Source of the DNA: Gammaproteobacteria bacterium
GTDB taxonomy: Bacteria > Pseudomonadota > Gammaproteobacteria > PS1 > Pseudothioglobaceae
Direction of reading: 5' to 3'
DNA: 12,541 nucleotides
Assembly (NCBI GenBank): GCA_024280535.1
Contig: JAJRPY010000119.1
Coordinates: 1-12,541, forward strand
A model generated the notes under the pieces. It was not told where the DNA came from, did not search any database, and was given only the letters and a program-made list of their open reading frames with translations. Position numbers and translations under genes: made by a program. The first letter of the stretch is position 1, and each line of letters begins with the position of its first letter. Below, piece after piece: positions 7,374-12,541 of the stretch.

Positions 7374-8209
7374 TAGCGCATGGCTCCTTCGATTAATTGA
7401 AAGACTTCAGCGGCATGGGTGCATTGGTATAAATCCTCGCTATCAATGGTGTAGCCGTATTGTTGCGCGATGGCCTCGTATTTTGGTTTTCTGTGTGCTA
7501 ATAGGCGTGGAAAAATCCAGCGAACAAAGGCTTCTGGGTCTATTTGTGCTACATAAGTAAAATTATTTTCCGCTAAGTAGTGGGTTAATTGTTGTTGTAG
7601 AAATGTTGCTTGATAATACAAAGGTTTGGGCTGCGCTTGGGCGCGCTGGATGAGCGTTTCTTCATTAATTTTACTGGCACGAATATATATAATAATCGTG
7701 TGTTCGGACAATAGCTGATACACCTTGTCATCTTCTAATTCGCATAAAGAGCCACCTGCATCATTGATAAAATTGTCCACCCCCTGAGCCTGCGCTTTTT
7801 GAATAAATTTAGGCACGTCAAGCATGGTGTTTACTTCCGCTTGTCGGTGCAAGGCTTGGCGGCGAACAAATTCATCAATTGGCAGCCCGCCTAATTCTGG
7901 GTTGCCCACTTTGCCTAAAAAAGCCGATACGGAAGATAGATTATCAAAGGTGATATTATTTTGAATGCTGATTGATTGATTGTCTAATAGGCTTTTAAGC
8001 CAGCTGTCTTGCCTGGCATGCGCTTTGATGTTGTTTAGAATGGCTTGGTTGAGGTAACGCTCGCCTATGCGATAGTCGCCTGAATAATGAAAATAGCGAT
8101 CTTCTTTGGAGAGTAGTTTTGCCAGATGCGTTTTGCCCACGCCAGACATACCCAATAGGGTTAAGCGCTTTTGCTTGGCATGGTTAAATTCATCAGCAGA
8201 AAGTCTCAT
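7373..8209 (-). CDS. Conserved P-loop ATPase of unknown role
   Basis: A 278-residue cytoplasmic protein with a Walker A motif GMSGVGKT at 20-27 right after a beta strand (RLTLL), as in small kinases of the shikimate-kinase or adenylate-kinase type. A Walker B-like FINDAGGSLCEL at 147-158 offers Asp150. Other segments that look conserved are FHYSGDYRIGERYL at 40-53, NNITFDNL, FLGKVGNPELGGLP and FVRWIFPRL. I recognise it as a proteobacterial family annotated only as 'ATPase'; the substrate is unknown. The GDYRIG stretch just after the P-loop could be the site for a small acceptor, so a metabolite or protein kinase is possible. It lies 27 bases after alaC and overlaps metA by one base, so a link with amino-acid metabolism is suggested by context only. 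Confidence 0.85.
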   Translation of the reverse strand: MRLSADEFNHAKQKRLTLLGMSGVGKTHLAKLLSKEDRYFHYSGDYRIGERYLNQAILNNIKAHARQDSWLKSLLDNQSISIQNNITFDNLSSVSAFLGKVGNPELGGLPIDEFVRRQALHRQAEVNTMLDVPKFIQKAQAQGVDNFINDAGGSLCELEDDKVYQLLSEHTIIIYIRASKINEETLIQRAQAQPKPLYYQATFLQQQLTHYLAENNFTYVAQIDPEAFVRWIFPRLLAHRKPKYEAIAQQYGYTIDSEDLYQCTHAAEVFQLIEGAMR

Positions 8210-8236
8210 GGCTGGGTTTTAAGGTTAAATTCTTTG

Positions 8237-9424
8237 CTAGAGTAAGCCATCTGCTTTAAACATATCGCGTATGCCACGAATTGCTTGGCGCGTTCGATGC
8301 TCATTTTCAATCAGCCCAAAACGCACATACTGATCGCCGTAATCGCCAAATCCAATACCAGGCGAAACCCCTACTTTGGCAATTTTGAGTAATTTTTTGG
8401 TAAATTCAAGTGAGCCCATGGATTGATAAAATGCTGGAATTTTGGCCCAAACAAACATAGTGGCCTTGGGCGGCGTTACTGCCCAGCCGATAGCATTTAG
8501 TCCGTCACATAGCACATCACGACGATCTTGATACATGGTGGATATTTCGGTTACACAGGTTTGATCGCCCTCTAGCGCCTCGATGGCAGCCACTTGAATT
8601 GGGGTAAACATACCATAGTCTAAGTAAGATTTTATTTTAGCAAGTGCACTTACCAAGGTTGGGTTGCCGACCATAAAGCCTACTCGCCAGCCAGGCATAT
8701 TGTAACTTTTTGATAATGAGAAAAATTCAACAGCAATGTCTTTAGCGCCTTTGACTTGCAAAATACTAGGTGCAATATAGCCATCAAATACAATATCCGC
8801 ATAGGCCAAATCTTGAATCACCCACAATTCGTGTTCTTTGGCAATCTTAATGACTTTTTCGAAAAAATCCAGTTCAACGCATTCAGTAGTTGGGTTTGAT
8901 GGATAATTAAGCACTAGCATTTTAGGCTTTGGCCAAGTGTTTTTAATGGAACGTTCTAATTCGGTTAAAAAATCATCATCCGGACCACAAGGCACGTGTT
9001 GAATATCCGCACCAGCAATAACAAAGCCGTACGGGTGAATTGGATAGGCAGGATTAGGCACCAAGACGGTATCACCTGCCCCAACGACCGCTTGAGCCAG
9101 ATTTGCCAAGCCTTCTTTAGAGCCGATAGTGACGATGGCTTCCGTTTCAGGATCTATGTCAACCTCAAAGCGTTTTTTGTACCAATTGGCAATTGCCTTA
9201 CGTAAGCGTGGAATGCCGCGTGAAGTAGAATAACGATGGGTGTCTTTGCGCCGCGCCGCCTCGACTAATTTTTCAACAATGTGATCAGGAGTTGGCTGAT
9301 CGGGGTTGCCCATGCCGAAATCAATAATATCTTCCCCGCGTGCACGTGCCTTTAATTTGAGCTCGTTGGTTACGGCAAAAACGTAGGCAGGCAGTCGCTT
9401 AATTCTGGGGAAATCGTGGTTCAT
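8237..9424 (-). CDS. alaC: Alanine-synthesising aminotransferase, AlaC type
   Basis: A 395-residue fold-type I PLP aminotransferase. E. coli AlaC (412 residues) makes alanine from pyruvate and glutamate. Visible are [12 protein letters not shown] at 35-46, [24 protein letters not shown] (phosphate-binding region), [15 protein letters not shown] at 172-179, [12 protein letters not shown] at 205-216 (Asp and Tyr that contact PLP), [15 protein letters not shown] with the Schiff-base Lys239, and [11 protein letters not shown] with the carboxylate-binding Arg near the end. All catalytic positions are present. The closest named group is AlaC; an aspartate or LL-diaminopimelate aminotransferase of the same clade is the alternative. 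The start lies 5 bases after the FKBP stop. In many proteobacteria alaC precedes threonine genes; here it precedes the ATPase and metA. Confidence 0.9.
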   Translation of the reverse strand: MNHDFPRIKRLPAYVFAVTNELKLKARARGEDIIDFGMGNPDQPTPDHIVEKLVEAARRKDTHRYSTSRGIPRLRKAIANWYKKRFEVDIDPETEAIVTIGSKEGLANLAQAVVGAGDTVLVPNPAYPIHPYGFVIAGADIQHVPCGPDDDFLTELERSIKNTWPKPKMLVLNYPSNPTTECVELDFFEKVIKIAKEHELWVIQDLAYADIVFDGYIAPSILQVKGAKDIAVEFFSLSKSYNMPGWRVGFMVGNPTLVSALAKIKSYLDYGMFTPIQVAAIEALEGDQTCVTEISTMYQDRRDVLCDGLNAIGWAVTPPKATMFVWAKIPAFYQSMGSLEFTKKLLKIAKVGVSPGIGFGDYGDQYVRFGLIENEHRTRQAIRGIRDMFKADGLL

Positions 9425-9429
9425 AATGG

Positions 9430-9756
9430 TTAATTAATGGCCAAAAGTTCCACTTCAAAGATTAGTGTGGCATTTGGCGGAATGGCAGTGCCGGCGCCCA
9501 TTTCGCCATAAGCCAGTGCTGAAGGGATGGTGAGTTTGCGCTTGCTACCTATTTGCATGCCTTCAACGCCCTGATCCCAGCCAGGAATAACTTGCCCAAC
9601 GCCCAATTTAAAATCAAACGGCTGAGCCCTATCAACGCTAGAATCAAATTGCTTGCCATTTGTTAGCCAGCCAGTATAGTGCATAGAAACTTGGTCGCCT
9701 GCTTTGCAAGCCTTGCCTGTGCCGGGTGTTAATTCTTCAATTATTAAATCTGCCAT
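9430..9756 (-). CDS. FKBP-type peptidyl-prolyl cis-trans isomerase
   Basis: A single-domain FKBP of 108 residues that catalyses prolyl isomerisation and aids folding. The whole domain is present: [18 protein letters not shown] at 23-40 (Tyr27, Phe37, Asp38), [20 protein letters not shown] at 45-64 (Val56, Ile57, Trp60), [18 protein letters not shown], and [14 protein letters not shown]. These are the residues of the FK506/proline pocket. There is no signal peptide, no SlyD-type insert and no N-terminal dimerisation domain, so this is a minimal cytoplasmic form. It has the strongest Shine-Dalgarno in the window and lies 9 bases after the DUF2797 gene and 5 before alaC, so it is probably well translated within the operon. 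Confidence 0.95.
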   Translation of the reverse strand: MADLIIEELTPGTGKACKAGDQVSMHYTGWLTNGKQFDSSVDRAQPFDFKLGVGQVIPGWDQGVEGMQIGSKRKLTIPSALAYGEMGAGTAIPPNATLIFEVELLAIN

Positions 9757-9760
9757 TTTG

Positions 9761-9767
9761 TTCTCCT
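9761..9767 (-). promoter_or_regulatory. Strong Shine-Dalgarno of the FKBP gene
   Basis: AGGAGAA on the minus strand lies 4 bases before the ATG at 9756 (about 7 from the AGGA core) and overlaps the stop codon of the upstream DUF2797 gene. It fixes the FKBP start, and ribosomes ending the upstream gene would pass over it. Confidence 0.75.
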
Positions 9768-10572
9768 AATAAGTTAAGGTAATATTGTAAGCGCTAAATT
9801 TTCTAATATTAAGCACACCGCAATCAAATATTAAATACTGAGCCTTGATGCCTTTTAATACGCCAGAAATAATCGGCGTTTTGTCAAAATTTAGCGCGTT
9901 AATTTTGCTGGGATATTCTATCACAGGATAGGCTATTTTTAACGCTGGATTGTCGAGTATTTGTGCGTTGGTGCTATTGATGATTGGCTGGATTTTTTCA
10001 AGCAATTCATCTCTAATCGGCAATAAATCGACTAAATCCACTTCATTTTTTAGCATTTTTCGCCAATTGGTTTTGTCGTTAACAAATTGTTTGAGTGCCA
10101 CTTCCACCTCGCCAGATTTTAAGCGAGTGCCCACCTGCAAAATTGGCAAAGCACTCACAGCACCTTGATCAATCCATCTATGAGGCGTGTTTTGTTTGCG
10201 CGTAATGCCAACTTTCACTCCTGATGAATTGGCCAAATAAATCACATGAGGCGCAAAACAATTGTCTAGCCCCCATTCTGGCTGGCGACAAGTGCCTAAA
10301 TGATGATGGCAAGTTTCCGGCTTCATAATACACAAATCACAACTGGCCAATTTTATGGAACACGGATAACAATGTCCTTGGGAATAGCTTTTGTTGGTTT
10401 TTTTGCCACAATGTTGGCAGTGAATAAGTTGGTTGAAACTTAGACTAATCTGTTCGCCGATTAGATCATTGATGCTGAGTAATTGGTCGCCAATCGGCAG
10501 TTGGTATTGTGCAATGCCCATGTTAATATGCGTGTGCATTTTGCTAATCGGGCCGCTAAGTTGCATCATCAT
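9766..10572 (-). CDS. DUF2797 family protein with N-terminal cysteine cluster
   Basis: A 268-residue protein that I place in the DUF2797 family; the function is unknown. The N-terminal half holds nine cysteines, among them CQHC at 52-55, CYPC at 68-71, CDLC at 78-81, Cys88, Cys95 in HHLGTCRQPEW and Cys105, arranged like two zinc ribbons. It is followed by PHVIYLANSSGVKVGITR at 108-125 and RWIDQGAVSALPI. The spacing Y-L-A-x5-K-V-G-I-T-R then R-W resembles the core of GIY-YIG nuclease-like domains of the T5orf172 kind, so a nucleic-acid role is a reasonable guess, not a demonstrated one. Three ATG codons open the gene (10572, 10569, 10566) and the true start may be any of them. It begins 4 bases after purC. 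No signal peptide or membrane segment is seen. Confidence 0.8.
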   Translation of the reverse strand: MMMQLSGPISKMHTHINMGIAQYQLPIGDQLLSINDLIGEQISLSFNQLIHCQHCGKKTNKSYSQGHCYPCSIKLASCDLCIMKPETCHHHLGTCRQPEWGLDNCFAPHVIYLANSSGVKVGITRKQNTPHRWIDQGAVSALPILQVGTRLKSGEVEVALKQFVNDKTNWRKMLKNEVDLVDLLPIRDELLEKIQPIINSTNAQILDNPALKIAYPVIEYPSKINALNFDKTPIISGVLKGIKAQYLIFDCGVLNIRKFSAYNITLTY

Positions 10573-10576
10573 AATA

Positions 10577-11452
10577 TTAACGTTTAAGTAATTGCTGAAT
10601 TTGCTGGTATTTTTCAGCGGTTTTGTTGATGATATGTTGGGGCAGTGTTGGGGCAGGTGGGGTTTTGTCCCAGTCTAGCGTTTCCAAATAATCACGGATG
10701 ATTTGCTTGTCAAAACTCTTTGGGCTAGTGCCGATTTGGTAATCGTCTTTTAACCAAAAGCGCGAACTGTCAGGTGTTAGCACTTCGTCCATTAATGTGA
10801 GTGTGTTGTTTTCATCTAGGCCAAATTCAAATTTAGTATCAGCGATGATAATGCCACGTTCTAGCGCAAATTCAGCAGCAAATTGGTACAACGCCAAACT
10901 TGCTTGCCTGACTTGGCGTGCCAAATCTTCGCCTAAAATATCCACAGTGGTAGCAAAATCAATATTTTCGTCGTGCTGGCCGACAGCAGCTTTGCTAGAG
11001 GGGGTGTAGAGCACTTCGGGGAGTTTTTCGGCTAATTGTAAATTAGAGGCAAGTTTGATACCACAAATACTGCCAGTTTTTTGATAATCCTTCCAACCCG
11101 AGCCAATAATATAGCCACGTACAATCGCCTCTATTGCTAAAGGCTTGAGTTTTTTAACAATCACTGCCCGACCTTCAACTTGTTGAGCGTCAGCCTTGCT
11201 CAACACAGTATCTAGCGCCTCATGCGTTAGGTGATTAGGCATCATAGTTTGTGTTTTATCAAACCAAAAATTAGCCACCGCAGTCAGCACCGCGCCTTTT
11301 TTAGCAATACCATCAGCAAACACCACATCAAAAGCACTGAGCCTGTCTGTGGTGACAATGAGCATACGTTTTTCGTCAATCGTATAAATATCCCTAACCT
11401 TGCCTTTTTGGATAAGTGGTAAATTTAGATTGGTGTCAAGTAGGGTGTCCAC
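10577..11452 (-). CDS. purC: SAICAR synthetase (phosphoribosylaminoimidazole-succinocarboxamide synthase)
   Basis: PurC joins aspartate to CAIR using ATP in purine synthesis. The 291 residues match the longer, yeast-like subfamily, not the 237-residue E. coli form. Motifs are KGKVRDIY at 16-23 (glycine-rich ATP loop), [11 protein letters not shown] at 35-45, [17 protein letters not shown] at 107-123, [24 protein letters not shown] at 202-212, and [14 protein letters not shown]. The start is GTG: an AAGGA at 11459-11463 sits 6 bases upstream and no in-frame ATG exists near the conserved N terminus. It is the first gene of the leftward cluster, with a weak promoter candidate about 45 bases upstream. 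No PurR-type operator is recognisable. Confidence 0.96.
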   Translation of the reverse strand: MDTLLDTNLNLPLIQKGKVRDIYTIDEKRMLIVTTDRLSAFDVVFADGIAKKGAVLTAVANFWFDKTQTMMPNHLTHEALDTVLSKADAQQVEGRAVIVKKLKPLAIEAIVRGYIIGSGWKDYQKTGSICGIKLASNLQLAEKLPEVLYTPSSKAAVGQHDENIDFATTVDILGEDLARQVRQASLALYQFAAEFALERGIIIADTKFEFGLDENNTLTLMDEVLTPDSSRFWLKDDYQIGTSPKSFDKQIIRDYLETLDWDKTPPAPTLPQHIINKTAEKYQQIQQLLKR

Positions 11453-11458
11453 GGGCTG

Positions 11459-11463
11459 TCCTT
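11459..11463 (-). promoter_or_regulatory. Shine-Dalgarno deciding the GTG start of purC
   Basis: AAGGA on the minus strand lies 6 bases before GTG 11452. Its position singles out the GTG as initiator. Confidence 0.6.
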
Positions 11464-11495
11464 GTTAAGGTTAAAAAAAGCGGTTAATTGGGTAT

Positions 11496-11523
11496 ATTTT
11501 AATTGATTATCAAAAAATATCAG
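11496..11523 (-). promoter_or_regulatory. Candidate promoter of the purC-led cluster
   Basis: On the minus strand CTGATA (11523-11518) is followed after 16 bases by TAAAAT (11501-11496). Each box matches the consensus at four or five positions. The spacer contains the palindrome TTGATAATCAA (11503-11513), which could be an operator or simply AT-rich chance. Confidence 0.3.
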
Positions 11524-11565
11524 AGCTTTTATGGACATCCTTTGATTTATGCTAACTAGGGTACG

Positions 11566-11574
11566 TGGTAAAAT
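11566..11574 (+). promoter_or_regulatory. Candidate extended -10 promoter of the Sel1-like gene
   Basis: TGGTAAAAT fits the extended -10 pattern TGnTAtAAT with one mismatch. No good -35 box is seen at the right distance. It would start transcription near 11581, only about 9 bases before the ATG, so the message would be almost leaderless, which agrees with the lack of a Shine-Dalgarno there. Confidence 0.3.
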
Positions 11575-11589
11575 AAACGAAAAATCATT

Positions 11590-12204
11590 ATGTTAAAAAA
11601 ATTACTCATTATTATTACCGCTCTAAGCCCTATGGTGGATGCATCGCCATTGTCTGATAGTGCTATGCGGTTGATCAACATTGGCCATGAAATCGGCTCG
11701 CGCAATGTGGTCTTAAGCGGCCAATCTTTATTATTAAAAGGTGCATTTGCGTTCAATGATTTTGATGCCATGTTTGAGATCTCAAAACAAGTCAGGCAAG
11801 GCAGCACATTAATGGGCTACCAACCCCAAGAACAAGCAGCTAACAAAATTTTAATCCAATTAATCCGCAGAAGTTACGACCCAGCATTATATCAATACGC
11901 CCTATATTTATTAGACGGCAGCCACGGTTTGACAAAAGACGAACTGCTGGCATTAAATTTATTTGAAGAGTCTTTTACCCTCCACGGCAATGCAAAATCC
12001 GCCATGATGGCAGCCATTATTCGCAATGAATCCTTAGCCCTAGGAACAAAAAAACCCAATCGAATTGATGCGCTAATTACATTCGCAATTTTAAACAACG
12101 TCCCCGGTGCCCAAGCCTATCAAGCGCAATATATCCATAAAGATTATTTGAATGATTTAAAGCCCGATAATTGGCATCAGTGGATTAGCGAGCAGTCGTT
12201 ATAA
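11590..12204 (+). CDS. Secreted protein with Sel1-like repeats, unknown function
   Basis: A 204-residue protein. The N terminus (MLKKLLIIITALSPMVDA) is a short signal peptide, with likely cleavage after VDA at 18, so it should be periplasmic or exported. The mature part is helical. Residues 97-140 read like a Sel1-type TPR-like repeat: DPALYQYALYLLDG then GLTKDELLALNLFEES then HGNAKSAMM, matching the A-x-x-x-L-G-x-x-Y, G-x-G-V, and A-x-x-W/F-Y-x-x-A pattern. A second, weaker unit lies at 152-181 (KPNRIDALITFAILNNVPGA). Such solenoids usually bind proteins or peptidoglycan-linked partners, but no partner can be named. It is transcribed away from purC and is probably single. It ends 73 bases before a hairpin that serves the opposite strand. 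Confidence 0.75.
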   Translation: MLKKLLIIITALSPMVDASPLSDSAMRLINIGHEIGSRNVVLSGQSLLLKGAFAFNDFDAMFEISKQVRQGSTLMGYQPQEQAANKILIQLIRRSYDPALYQYALYLLDGSHGLTKDELLALNLFEESFTLHGNAKSAMMAAIIRNESLALGTKKPNRIDALITFAILNNVPGAQAYQAQYIHKDYLNDLKPDNWHQWISEQSL

Positions 12205-12246
12205 AATATTTTTAAAAAATAAGTCAGTATGAAAGTTTGCTTGCAA

Positions 12247-12269
12247 TGGTTTAAAAAATTTTTAAGCCA
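12247..12269. repeat. AT-rich inverted repeat after the Sel1-like gene
   Basis: TGGTTTAAAAA and TTTTTAAGCCA form an 11-base dyad around a single central A, with one G-T pair in the rightward RNA. It lies 42 bases after the Sel1-like stop. There is no T-run behind it on the plus strand, so as a rightward terminator it is weak; read leftward it lies just past the terminator next to it. Confidence 0.4.
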
Positions 12270-12270
12270 T

Positions 12271-12298
12271 AAAAAGAACGCCCATCAGAGATGGGCGT
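12271..12298 (-). terminator. Rho-independent terminator for a leftward transcript
   Basis: A perfect 9-base GC-rich stem, ACGCCCATC (12278-12286) and GATGGGCGT (12290-12298), closes a 3-base loop. On the minus strand it is followed by TCTTTTT (12277-12271). On the plus strand no T-run follows. It should therefore stop transcription that enters from the right edge of the window, and shows that the next unit beyond the window runs leftward. Confidence 0.8.
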
Positions 12299-12398
12299 CG
12301 GGCCAAGCGCATTTAAGTTTGCTTGGTGTGGTACGAGTAATTAGTCAACCCTTAAAAACCCACTCAAAAAAACCAACAACACCCATTTCTCAGGTATC

Positions 12399-12539
12399 TT
12401 AAATCACCAAAGCCTCTCTATTGCTCGGCCCAATAAAAAACCGTTGGTATTTTGCAAAAAATAAGCCAACTTTTTGCCAAAACAAAAAAATACTGGTGAC
12501 TACCAACCACTTCCTTAAATTCCAAGCACAAGCCGCCAT
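12399..12539 (-). CDS. Doubtful short leftward ORF at the window edge
   Basis: An ATG at 12539 opens a 46-residue reading rich in aromatic and hydrophobic residues (WLVVTSIFLFWQKVGLFFAK). The frame may continue upstream beyond the window. A second leftward frame (12540 to TAG 12418) is open for 40 codons over the same bases, so neither is compelling, and the A-rich plus strand by itself gives hydrophobic, Phe-rich minus-strand readings. It could be the 3' end of a gene, a decayed gene, or nothing. The remaining bases 12205-12398 hold only the two dyads described and a 6-base inverted repeat (CCAAGC 12303-12308, GCTTGG 12321-12326). Confidence 0.2.
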   Translation of the reverse strand: MAACAWNLRKWLVVTSIFLFWQKVGLFFAKYQRFFIGPSNREALVI

Positions 12540-12541
12540 CA

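Larger units (their letters stand above)
4079..11452 (-). other. Probable long leftward operon purC to ribF
   Basis: Nine leftward genes follow each other with gaps of 4, 9, 5 and 27 bases, a one-base overlap, then 61, 7 and 11 bases. No hairpin with a T-run is visible at any junction. The only gap large enough for a promoter is the 61 bases after metA, where I see just a -10-like TATAGT without a convincing -35. The cluster may be one transcript or two (split after metA). Confidence 0.5.

Noticed and set aside
8237..9424. LL-diaminopimelate aminotransferase
   Set aside because: The sequence style (N-terminal [27 protein letters not shown]) fits AlaC better, although substrate cannot be proven from sequence.
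12205..12541. Structured RNA, tRNA or insertion-sequence end
   Set aside because: No tRNA arms, no terminal inverted repeats with target duplication, and no recognised RNA motif are visible.

Overview
The window reads as ordinary chromosome from an AT-rich gammaproteobacterium. The protein repertoire and the low G+C suggest a sulfur-oxidising lineage of the SUP05/Thioglobus or bathymodioline-symbiont type. That placement is an inference from protein style, such as the MetA variant with Glu115 and the alaC/ATPase/metA grouping; no rRNA or other marker is present. Genes are tightly packed, several starts are not ATG, and Shine-Dalgarno sequences are often weak.

Left part, rightward (1-3295): the 3' end of secA (zinc-binding SEC-C tail visible) overlaps anmK, a kinase that recycles anhydro-MurNAc from the cell wall. 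A 451-base gap follows. It holds a large dyad, what looks like the decayed 3' end of a winged-helix (possibly Fic-family) gene, and a promoter with a perfect TATAAT box for pyrC (dihydroorotase).

Centre, leftward (11452 down to 3367): purC, a DUF2797-type protein, an FKBP prolyl isomerase, alaC, a conserved P-loop ATPase, metA, a small two-helix membrane protein, mutY and ribF. They are spaced by overlaps or by at most 61 bases and may form one long transcript. A separate secreted YceI-like protein with its own good promoter follows and converges on pyrC. The cluster mixes purine synthesis, alanine and methionine synthesis, flavin cofactor synthesis, protein folding and DNA repair, so it looks like a housekeeping operon and not a dedicated pathway.

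Right part (11453-12541): a divergent promoter region separates purC from a rightward secreted Sel1-like protein. Beyond it lies a strong hairpin with its T-run on the minus strand, so a leftward transcript entering from outside the window should end there. The last 240 bases hold only a short, doubtful leftward ORF.

I found no CRISPR array, insertion sequence, tRNA, rRNA, phage gene or defence island. Nothing here amounts to a new multi-gene system. The best leads are the uncharacterised ATPase coupled to metA, the DUF2797 protein with a zinc-ribbon and GIY-YIG-like look, the acetyl-CoA-type residue in MetA, and the gene remnant upstream of pyrC.
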